A stretch of 63,939 nucleotides of DNA from Acanthaster planci (taxonomy: Eukaryota; Echinodermata; Asteroidea; Valvatida; Acanthasteridae): NCBI RefSeq assembly GCF_001949145.1, contig NW_019091709.1:101756-165694 (forward strand), in the 5' to 3' direction. Under the pieces are notes generated by a model. That model did not search any database, was not told the origin of the DNA, and was given only the letters and a program-made list of their open reading frames with translations. A program made the translations under genes and the position numbers. Positions 23,201 through 35,200 of this stretch are shown piece after piece; position 1 is the stretch's first letter, and the number at the start of each line of letters is the position of its first letter.

Positions 23201-26200
23201 TGACTAGCAATCTTCATTATTACTCACAGTAGCACACATGTCACTGTGAATTTACAACTTGAAATAAGGTTAGCACATTTTCGCTTTTGCCGATAGAGGG
23301 TTTCGTGACAACTGGCCTGGGGCATGCAAAGCTATTGTGTCATGCATCATAGTGCAGGTTTTATGTGCTCTATGTGCAGGGTTCGACCTCAACGCTGGTC
23401 CGCTGGCAAAATTCGACTTAAAATCACGGCAGTCTAGCCAAAGCCCTCATCTGGGTAGTCCGGCGATCTAGTAAAACAATATTCTGAAATATGCGGCGAA
23501 ATAGTTGATTGTGATCCATGCCCTCTTACTGCTGCTGGAATTTGAACCAAATAAAATAGAACCTTTTGCAACCAAGAATAATTCGGTCCCTGGCACCAGC
23601 CCAGCAGAAGTCATGCTGAAATCTATGAATGCAGCGGCAGTAAATAGTCTGAAACTTCTGTTCCACAACGCCTTTGCGGCGCGATCGCACTTACAGTGTG
23701 TAACTGTGGGCCATTTACTGTAGTACCATGTGTGGCTGGTACTGTATGTCTTGACAACGCTAAGACTTGACGTTGGTTCTGCGTACAAGATCTAAATCAG
23801 CACGTGCTTTCATGCATTGCATCGTAGAGGTACATGTAAGTCATGAATATGCATCCACGTGTATGACGTACCGAGTGTGCATGGTGTGTGTATACGCATT
23901 ATGTCACTATGAATATGCAATACTGATTTTTCTGATTGGCCCTTGGTACAGTAGTTGTGACTTCAGCGATGTCATGGTTGTGATTTCGTGTTTGGTTCGC
24001 GCGTTACAGGTTGCACTACACCAAATATGCGCCCATAGAAAACATTGCAAAATCAGACCGAAATAGCATTACCTGTTGACTCTTGGGAAGAGGTTGGCCT
24101 CCCTTTTTTCACTGAAAATTCAAGATTTTGGCCAGAATGTTATGGGGGTTAGTCTCGAATTTTTGATTTTTAATTCGCCTTTCCCCCGACGGTACCTCCA
24201 AAATAGTAGTAAAACTATGCACTCAGCTCTGAATGTACATGTACCGGTAGCCTCCGCCACTTTCAAAATAAATCCTCCAAGCTGGAAATTACAGTATCAG
24301 TCCCAAATTCGGGATTTATAGAAATATTTCTATGATACCTCCTGATTATGGCATGTCTTATGTCTCTTAAAATGCAACCATTTGTTAATGCACTGTACAC
24401 GTATGTACATGTAGGCCTACATTTCGCCGGGCATACATGTGCGTGTACATGTGCATACTGCATAAAACGTACATGTACATAAACTGTTCATAATGATATA
24501 TATTTTTTTTTCTGTCTCTTGGATTGTGAATAAAACAAACCATTTTTAGCAGGTAGCCACTTTGTGTGTTAATTTTGTCAACTTTTTTTTTTTCAATGTA
24601 CAGGTATACATGTACATGTACATGTAGCAAGGGTATAGCTAGTACAACTGTCGTTTTGTTTGGCCTTAATTTGTTAAATTTTCTAGAACATATATGGTGT
24701 GTGGGAGCTACTTGCTCCCGTAAACTGACAAATTCAGTTTTCTCAGGAGCAACTACATGTACATGTACATGTATTTGCTCTGGTGATAGCCAGCCCATTT
24801 TCGAGCCCTGAGGACATTTTGCAATTTGAGAAGGTTGTGGGTACATTCAACAAACCACCTGAAGCAAAACTGGAAACCGGTCATTTTCAGTCAGGAACAA
24901 TGTACGTGTGCATGTACATGTATCTGCCTCACTGTGCTTGTCACAACCTTGAATCAAAATTCAAGGACACACTGGGTACATAGTGCATTCACAGTTTTGT
25001 ATGAATTCATGTGTACAAACATGTTTGTACACCGCACATGTGTACAGTATAGCAATGGCACCAGGTACGTGGGATGGAGGGGTACCCCCTTACCTGTCCA
25101 ATTCCTACACACACTCTAGACTATTGTTACCTAACACATCCCCCCTAGAAGTCTGTAAAGAATTCCTGAGATTCCGATCAAACAATGATCAAACAATGAA
25201 CAACGCAAAGGGGGGGGGTTCTCTCTGTCCCATATCTGGCTTCAAATGCACCAGTTTGTGAGAGGGGTGGGACCTTCTGAAACATTTAGACATGCTGAGA
25301 ATTAGGCGCACCACTAGTCACAGCTGTGTGAATGGGTACTGTTCTTGGTTTACTTGGTTGAGTAATGCTATCAAGCACTGATACTGTACACAAATTTGCT
25401 TTTCTATTTAGGGTTATCAGAACTTCTGCTGTTTCGGGCATTTGTCACAGGTTTGTTGTGGGCAGTTACATGTACATGTATATTTTTAAAATTCATGACC
25501 CCCCCTTTGCTGTAACCGTCAAAAATGCCTTCCACTTCCTCTGTACAGTACATACATGTAGACATATCATGTGTCATTTGACTGATTTTGACTGATAGGA
25601 CAACTTTGTTGAGAATGCATCTTTGCATACACGTAGGAGTGGTAATGGACGGCCCGAGATCACCTGTGTATGGTGGTCGTATCTAATTGGATGTGTACAT
25701 TAGAAGCATATACAATAGTTGAATAGAAGGCATGACTTTGCTCACAGCTCGCTTGAGCATTTTGTGGTTGTTTGTCAAGATTTGAATTTCATGTATAATT
25801 TAGTCATTAGATCGTTGGTCCCATGGATGACAATTTTTATAGATTTTTACATGTACATACATGTAGTTTTATAAGATCATCACAGATGACAGGACAGGTT
25901 GATTTGAAATATGTACCGGTACTACCTGTACAGTATATGTATACAGGTAGAGCAGATAACTCCCCCCCCCCACAGCAGATTGTAGGGTCATAGTCTGCAG
26001 TAGAAATACATGAGATTTACTGGTCTGGAAATAATTCAAGCAGTCCAGTGTGAATGTGAATTTCGACCCAGGCTTCATTGCAATATAACCAATCATTGGA
26101 CAGCTTTCATCACAACACTGAAATACTTTACAGTTGTCCTTTCTGCCACTGGGTCCTGTTACGTGTACATGTACAGAAGGCCGTTCTTTCAATTGATGGC

Positions 26201-29200
26201 CGGGAGTGAGAGCTGAACTTTTGGTTGTGGACTAACAAAAGGTGGCCTTAGCTTGTCTTCATCCTGCTTTGCACATTTACTTGTACACATATGCTGGATA
26301 CATTCAGAACGTTTGCATGGTGTGGTGTTAACAAGTTACATACATGTACATGTACATACACAGAGGTTTTTGCGAGTATAGGTTCTGAATAGAACGGGTT
26401 ACGTGACTTTTTGGGCAGTGTGCTCTGTCCGTCATCTGGAAAAATCTTTATGCTGGCAACTCAATTGCCGAACTTTTTGCAAGAAAGGAGAGGAATGCAT
26501 CTTTAGTTTATAAGTTTCAGGCTCAATCCTGTACTGCACTTTGTGATTTTACTGATTTATTTTGGCCCAGATTTATTTGAAAAAGATTGACTTCTTTTGA
26601 AAGCTGAACATTAGCAGGTACGTGTACATGCACACTGTAGAGACTTAATTACATTACGGTATGTAACAACTTTTGAATCAGGAATTTCGGTGTGTCAGAA
26701 AATATTTTCCTTGTGTCTGTGAAAAACTGCTTTGCTGTTCAGTCTTCCTGTTGAGAATATTCAGTTGCATTTTATATTTACCACCGTTACATGAAATTTT
26801 GTACTCCCAAGTCAGAGATTTCATGCACTGTAGTTGCGGTAAAACTCCTCGGTGAGTAATAGTGCAGTGCATGTATGGATATTATAGAAACCACGTGTGC
26901 TGTAATGCTGGATGTTCAAGGAAATTGAGAGAAGGGGGAAAAAAGAAAAACAAAATAAAATCGAAAAAAAAAAGCCCTGTGTTTCTGTTTGCCATCCCCA
27001 TTTCCATTCTATTCTAGTTGATTTCAAAGTGGAACCAGCATTGACTACTTGAGAATATAATGCAAAAAGTGTCCTTGCATACACGTACATGTACATGTAT
27101 ACAGTTGTACATGTACATGTACACACGTATACAGTTGTACATGTACATGTACTGTACTGTACATACATGGGTAGGCACTCACGGGTTTCAGGGAACAAGT
27201 TCTTTTGTTAGAGAAATTCGAACCGAGTTGTGGGGACATTTCTGAGTCCCCACGACGTTTTCGGGTCCCACAAAATACATGTACATGTAGGTGAAATGTC
27301 GAGTGTACATGTACATGTACGTGTATTTCCCCACAACTACTGTGTGAGAGAATATGTACTGTACCATGTACATGTACATTCACGGTACATGTACATACAT
27401 GTACAGTGTACATGTACAGTACCGTGAACGGTTGTGTGACATGTAAATGTATTGTACAGCTTTGTAGTTTGTAGTTTATTAATAGGTATTAGGTACATGT
27501 ACATGTATCAGTACATGGCTGGTATGGTTGATTCCTGAAGCCATTTATTTTCAAGGCTCTTTTTGTGACCCAGCTGTCCATTGCTTCCCTCACTAATGGA
27601 AGTTAATATACATGTACATGTACGTTCTGTCATGTCTGTAAGGCCAAACAATATAATACAATGTAGTTGTGCTTCCAGTTACCCGCCGACCCTAGCAAAT
27701 TGGGCCAACCCTAAATCTTTTTATGAAAAATAAAAAACTGTGGCCGACCCTGGTCACATCATGCACATCGTGCTTGAAGTTTGCACGTTGTGCTTGTAAG
27801 CATCATGGCGGTAGGCAGCATGTTGCAGGCTGTCCTGAGGAGGAGCGTTCCCCTTAGAATTGGGGAAATGCACTCCCACGTATTATGAGGTTATTTAGTA
27901 CAGTGATGCCTTGGAAATGAGTTTCAAACTTCCGCATCCAAAAATCGATACCAACTTTGTAAACACGTTTGCTAGAACCAAATCACTCTTTGATTTAGGA
28001 CCCCCAACCATGCAAAAAAAAGTTCAACCCTAAAAGTTTTGACCCAAAACTTGAGAAGGAAAAAAAATACTACCCACGTATCCAATCTGGTTTTTTTTTT
28101 CAATGTAATAGGAAACACAACTATTAATTTGTTTGGCCTAATGAATTCTGTTATTTGAACACAGTATTACAGCGTTGATGTACTGATTGTTCCAAATTTA
28201 TTAGCAGTTACATGTACATTTTTTTCTTTTGTAATAAACAAGGGCTTTTGTCTAGAAAGAATCTACACAACCTTTTTCTTTAAAGCCTCACTCACTCAAA
28301 TGTACGTGTACAGTACAGATCCACATCGTTGCAAATTTTCGTCACAAATCCGTGCATACATGTACATATATACCAGTACTGTACATCAGTTCATGCATGG
28401 AATCAAGTTGAAATGAGAAAAACATGTTCCCAGTTGAGGCAATACCGTATAGTAAACTTTTCAACTTCTTAACCACAAATCTACATGTAGGTTTTCCTTC
28501 TCATTCTCAGGGTTGAGATTTCTCAGTGTTTTTCCCTGACGAATTCTTCAGATTTTTGTATCAGGATTTGAGGTGTTTTCACATATAACATTTGATATAC
28601 ATGTAGAAAACACAGGAAATTGGTATTGTAAGGTACCTGTATGCCCTCAGGCAAACGACACGTGTGTCACTGACCCTATGCTGCTGTAGGGCCTTCTAAT
28701 CCTCAGGATTCTTTCCTGATATTTTCTTTTCATTCAATCTTGCCCTTGCATTCTGTCTGCAGTTTGCCTCTTGTTCCACTTTCGATTCAGGAATTTGCTT
28801 GGAAATTCCCCTCTCTGCTTGTTCATATGGCAATCTATGAAAAGACTAGTGTACGTTCCGGTGCATGCACATGTACCAGGATGTCACATGTACATTCAGT
28901 TTTATTTTAGTTTTCCTGATTTTTTTCTGAAGGTACTGGTAGCACAAGAGGTGAAGAGAATTGTTCAAACTTTTGGAGTGAGATTCGTGGTAATCTGGTA
29001 TTACAGTTTGTGATTTGTATTTACATGTACTATACACACTTCTCTTGTTACCAGTAAATGTACAATGTACATAAAGGCCTTCAACTGTGGACCTCCTGTG
29101 GCCCTGGTTTTTTTGTACACCCACACTGTATTCAGGTACCTTTTCCAAAGCCTGACAGTGTGCGCACAGGCTGACTTCACCTATCCTATTGTCCTCTACT

Positions 29201-32200
29201 GTTCAAGTGAACAGGTCACTGTTAGATAGTCTGCGTTGACAAATTCAGGATTCCCATCAATGTAAAAAATTCATGGTGTACCTATAAGTACATGTATACT
29301 TGTACTGTACAGGTAATTTTTGGCATACTGTATGAGCCACCCGATTTGTAAGCCGCAGCACGCAAAAATCGGCAAATTAAGACTTAAAGTTGATACATAA
29401 GCCGCACTGCCATGTACATGTAAGGAGCACCGTAGTGCTGATGATCCAACCATGATGGTCATCATTGTGCATGCTGGAGCACCTGTACAGCATGTCCAGT
29501 CCGTCAATGGTTCCACCACATGTGCAATCCTAAAAATTGTATGCAAAATGTGAACAAGTGTCATCATAAAAAGTGAATCTAAGTCCTCTAATTTAACATA
29601 TCTTGCGGACTGGATGGTTTTCCTATGTGGAGTGTACATGGGCTTTTGCCTTTTTCCAGTGGCCAGCATGCAAAAAAGTTACGCGATCGGGACGTACATG
29701 TACAATAAAATTTTGGAACATGTAACTCCAAGCATGTAATCAAAGTCAGAATCAACGTATGAGCCGCAGCAACATTTGTCAGTGTGAGAATCAAGGTATA
29801 AGCCGCGGCAACATTTGTCAGTGTGAGAATCAACGTATAAGCTGCAGCAACATTTTGCAGTGTGAGAATCAACGTATAAGCCGCGGTTACATTTTTCAGT
29901 GTGAGAATCAACGTATAAGCCGCAGCAACATTTTGCAGTGTGAGAATCAAGGTATAAGCCGCGGCAACATTTTTCAGTGTGAAAATCAACGTATAAGCCG
30001 CGGCAACATTTTTCAGTGTGAGAATCAACGTATAAGCCGCGGCAGCATTTTTTAGTGTGAGAATCAAGGTATAAGCCGCGGCAGCATTTTTTAGTGTGAG
30101 AATCAACGTATAAGCCGTGGCAACATTTGTCAGTGTGAGAATCAAGGTATAAGCCGCAGCAACATTTTTCAGTGTGAGAATCAACGTATAAGCCGCAGCA
30201 ACATTTTTCAGTGTGAGAATCAACGTATAAGCCGCAGCTGAAATTCCGAAAATTACGGAGCATGTAAATGTACATTTACGTGCTGTTTCGTGCGCCAACT
30301 ACAATGTACATGTACAGAATGTCTTTTGTACATGAAAATGTACAGTTTACATGTCCATTTGTACATGAACCTGTCCATTTGTACATGTACATACATGTAC
30401 ATGTCCATTTGTACATGAACATGTCCATTTGTACATGTATGTCCATTTGTACATGAACATACATGTACATGTCCATTTGTGCATGAACATGTACATAATA
30501 TGTACATGTACATGTATATATGCATGTAACATGCTTGTGTTAAAATGGTTGTGCTTTGATTGAAGTGGAAAATCAAAGAGAACAGGTACCAGTACATGTA
30601 TCTTTTTGATTGAAATCTTTCAGAAATGAACATGACGCCCAAGCCTGCATTTGCCCATATTGCCTTGCATTTTGTTTATGTCACCCTGTTGATTTTAATC
30701 ACAATCATCAACCTCTCGTTGCAGCCATTAGGGACGTGAGGTCAGAGTTCGGGCGCAATATCCCTTTCTACTGCACCGGGGGATACATAGACGCAGGCTT
30801 TCCTGCCGTGAACCTTGACCCAGAGCTCAAGAGTACATCCACACTTCCAGCCCCAGTGGTTCTTGGAAGAAAGTTCACAGGTATGTGTGCTTCAGTGTCA
30901 TCTTGTAAAGTGATTGTCAATGCATGCACTGTTTATTGCCTATCTTTCCTTCTCTCTTTCCTTTATTATGCCTTTTGGTTTTTATTCACTGGCTTTACCT
31001 TTGGAAGTCTTTCATTAAAGTTTATTATTTAAAATTTGAGTTTACCTGTAATTTGCATTTGCCACAACATTAACGAGAAAACTGATTTTTGGTCATTTGC
31101 TTGGATATCAGATAATCTGTTCTACATATACACCTCCGGAACGACAGGCCTGCCCAAAGCAGCCAGAATTACGCAGATCAGGTGAGACGATACAGGGGTA
31201 GCTCCACTCCTCCTCCCCCCCACTCCATCTAAAATGCTGTGCCCCTAACAGGTGACCCCTTTTATTTCAGGAGTATGTACAACTGCTATATTAAACACAA
31301 CTTTGAACGTGTTTTGACTTCATACCTGCCAACTGTTCCGATTACATGTAAATCAGAAACATTTCCATTTTTGAGTTTTCAAAGGCCTACAAACCGGATC
31401 GTTTTGGGGGAGGGGGGATCAATGAATGTAAAAATCATCTTGCATACATGTACATTAAATCTGCATGACGTTAAATGCCATGCAAAGATTTAGATTTTAG
31501 TCCTAGAAAGTCGTGGAAGAGTCATGGAAGTTGGTTTTCCGGTTTCTGTGTGAACTTTGTACTACATGTAGGAATTGCCCGGAATTCTCCTAATTCACAA
31601 CCATCTTTGGCTGTGCTGTTAAAGGACATTGCATGGTGTTTCGCACCGCTGTTTGAACATGTACACATTCATTTGCATTGACTGAACACATCTTGCCAAT
31701 TTTCAGGTGAGGCAGCCTATCACTCAGTACTGTAAATCCTCCTATCCTGAACTAAGATTGGGTCAGTTTCATACATGTTACATAATTTGTTCCATACAAT
31801 ATCCATCTTTCGAAAACAAAATATTCAAGTTGCTTGAATCCATTTTTTTTTGGATTGCTTTTCACTAACAGGTTCATGTACATGGCCTACGGCATTCGAT
31901 ATGCCTACAACTTCAGATCTGACGATATCATCTACAACACCATGCCACTGTACCACTCGGCTGGCGGGATCGTCGGCATGGGCCAGGTGGTCTTGAATGG
32001 CTCCACCATGGCCATGAGGAAGAAGTTCTCGGCCAGCAGGTTCTGGGACGACTGCATCAAATACCAGGCCACGGTAGGCAAGACTTGCCTGTAGGCTGAG
32101 CATTGCTCACGGCTATGCCTTATCACAGCATTAAGCTCATGGCAACAAAAACTAAAGCCATAGCCACTAGATATCCAATTCAGACATGACATTATTTCAG

Positions 32201-35200
32201 CCAGTTCAGTTTAGTTCTAATGACTACACAAAAGCTCCCCTTAACATCCGTCCATCTGCATTTGGAAAGCATAGTGAAACTTCACCGTTTTCGTTGCTAT
32301 TGCCAGGGGGAGGGGCAGCAGGTATGCTGTTAGGTGTGTTGTCTTTTTCAGGAAAGAAGAATTACCCTTCCCTCTGGGTCTTTAAGTTAACTTAAACTTA
32401 AGTTTTTGACCCTCACTGCTATGACCTAGTTTTAGGGAGCCTGCAAAACTGGAGAATACTACATTGTGCATTTACGTACAGCTTGGTGATACCTATCAAA
32501 TGGTCTTTTCTTCTGGTGACCTTTCTGTCAACTAAACTAATTGCATTCAGCCTAACTTTGAGGTCCCACAAAACTTGCTCCTGAATAAAATCACTTTCAT
32601 GAACATTTTGCAATTTTAAATCTTTGCATAGTTGGGAGTTTTAAGCTGAATTTTTTTTTTTTTTTTCTTGGGGGGGGTCTTTTTCTTTTTTCGTGCTTTC
32701 TCCCTGCAGATTGTCCAGTACATCGGAGAGATCTGCCGCTACATTTTGGCTCAGCCCCACAAGCCAGTAGACACACAACACAAGGTCCGCTCTGCCCTCG
32801 GGAATGGTCTCCGGCCGCAGATTTGGAAGGAGTTCCAGTCACGCTACAACATCAAACAGGTTGAGATGCAACAGAGAAAATTAAACCAAGTTCAGATTGT
32901 TTGCAAGTGATAATGGCACCTGTTGCAGCTTGTAATTTGGCCTGTTGAGGATGCTGAGCTGGATTGCTGAGACAGGGAGGCAACGTGGAATTTTGATTTC
33001 TTAATTAATTTGAAGTGCAACAGTCAGCAAACTTACTCTCTCAATGAAGTCAATGCACACCTAATAGTTTTGCCTCCTGGTTTAACTAGTCATCGTTTTT
33101 CCCATATCTCATCTGTGCCTTTGTCAAAATTCAGATTTGCGAGTTCTATGGATCCACGGAGGGCAACAGCAACATAGTGAACATCACGGGCAAACCAGGA
33201 GCCGTGGGCTTCGTCTCGCTGTTGGTACCCAGCGCCCTACCCCTCAGCCTGCTGAAGGTGGACGAAGGCACCGGGGAGGTGATACGGGGTCCGGATGGCC
33301 TCTGCATCCAGTGCAAACCAGGTGTTTTATTTCTCTTGCGCTTTGAAACTTTCCCTCCCCCCCTCCTTTCCCCAAGATGTGAGGATTGTCACTTTTGAGG
33401 TGTCACTCGCCGCTTCCAGTGTGCTCTTCAGCGCTGGCTACAACAACATTATACCAGTGTGCCACAGTGACATTTCTACTGACCCAGTCCTGTCCTTGTC
33501 AATAATTTGTCTGCTGCCCAGCAGAAGGGTTTTATTGATCCAGCTGTTGCGATGTAAAATAACGGTAGAAAGTTGCCTCAATGCATTTCTGACACGCACA
33601 AAATAAATTACTCAGTCATGCCACGTTTCCTCGGAGCAGCTGATGACCTCGATTTTCACTTCACACTCTTGCCATGGAAAAGTGAGAAACACTGTACGGT
33701 ACAAAGTCTTGTAAAGATTGGGATTTCCTCAGAAGTTGCAGGCTTCATTATTATTGGGAGTACGTTGTTACAATTTCTGTTTTATCAGGCTTTTTGAGTA
33801 GAATGATTATGAATACTGGGGAAAAACTGGCTGGGTAACAAATAGGATTGATATTGCAATTTGGTTGATGTGATCTCCCTTCCAACAGGTGAGAGCGGCC
33901 ACATGATTGGCAAGATTAAAGTTGGCAATCCCATTGCCAACTTTGACGGCTACGTCAGCAAGCAAGCCACCGACAAGAAGATCATCTATGACGTCTTCAG
34001 GAAGGGAGACCAAGCCTTTCTGTCGGGTAAAATCGAACATTTGTCGCGTAGGGCTGGCACGGTGTAAGCCTTAGGCTGTGACAGAACCTTGAATACCACA
34101 AGGTATTGGGGAAGGGGGCACCGGGGGGGGTGACGGGACTTCAGAGGAATTGAGTTCAATAAGGGCAGTGGTTGGTCTGCCGTATGTAGCTGGCAGGACT
34201 TTCTCAAAGGCCTGTGCAGATGAGGAGAAAAGGGAATGGAGTTTTTTTGTCTGTTTGACGCGTTGGCTGATTAGGTCGCTGTCGGTGTGCCACTTACTAT
34301 TTCCTGGTGTTTTCTTTACATCAACTTGCTCATGAATTGTTCACTGCAGGCTGTGATTTCTCCGGGTGTTAGGATTTTTTATCCCAGTGTTGTAGAAGCT
34401 TTTATCGTTGTGTAGGCCTAATCATTCATGCCTCGATATTTTTTCACATTGAATCTGCCCCAAACGAGACCCAGAGAGGGCGTGATTTTCCTGCCAATAG
34501 AGGCTCATTTAGTGGGAACTGCACTTTGCTGGTTGGCAGACAGCTATGACATGCATGTTACGGTCATGTGGCATTGCAACAAAATGAATGCTCCCCACCA
34601 ATGCGTCTCTTTTCAACCTACGAAGGGGTTGCTTCTGCTCAAGGTAGATAGAAAAACCAAGTGCAAGATTCACATCATCAGAGCTATTTGGGAGAGAGCA
34701 TATGCCTTGGTAGCTAGCCCTGGAAAGTCACAGTATGCTATTGCTTTTATTGCAGCATCCCTGTGCTTGGGTATCCACCTCAAGCAGAAGCACCCCCTCA
34801 TTTGTTGAAAAGAGCCCCATTGGTTGGGAGTGTTCAGTTTGTTGGTAGCGATGTGACCATCACAGTGCATTTCATAGTCGTTTTTTGAGCCAGCGAAGTG
34901 CAGTTCTGACCAAAGGAGCCTCCATTGCTAAGAAAATAGTGCCCTCTCTTGGTCCAGCTCAGTGCTCGTCGCTTATCCTCAAGTTTCAGCACCGACGTTT
35001 ATTTTCAGCTCACTTCTTTCACAGGAGACATTTTGGTCATGGATCAGGATGGCTACATGTTCTTCAGGGATCGCTCAGGGGACACTTTCCGCTGGCGTGG
35101 GGAGAACGTCTCGACATCGGAGGTTGAGGGCACCATCCAGAAGCATGTGCAACTGAGCGATGCCGTGGTGTACGGTGTTGAGATACCGGGTAATGTCATG

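Larger units (their letters stand above)
22130..30724 (+). other. SLC27A4: SLC27A intron 2, repeat-rich
   Basis: The largest intron (8.6 kb). It holds two copies of the 175-bp MITE-like family, a PIF/Harbinger-like MITE, repeated ACATGTAC palindrome clusters, a 39-bp minisatellite and a second short-unit array before exon 3. Long open frames here are artefacts of these repeats. Confidence 0.9.

Noticed and set aside
24385-24846. 153-codon minus-strand frame rich in Val-His and Met-Tyr
   Set aside because: Produced by ACATGTAC runs; no domain and no splice context. The same applies to frames at 26821-27413.
29588-30298. 236-codon minus-strand open frame with 13-residue repeats ([13 protein letters not shown] type)
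   Set aside because: It is the translation of the 39-bp minisatellite in SLC27A intron 2; the opposite strand and other frames are also open, as expected for a stop-free 39-bp unit.
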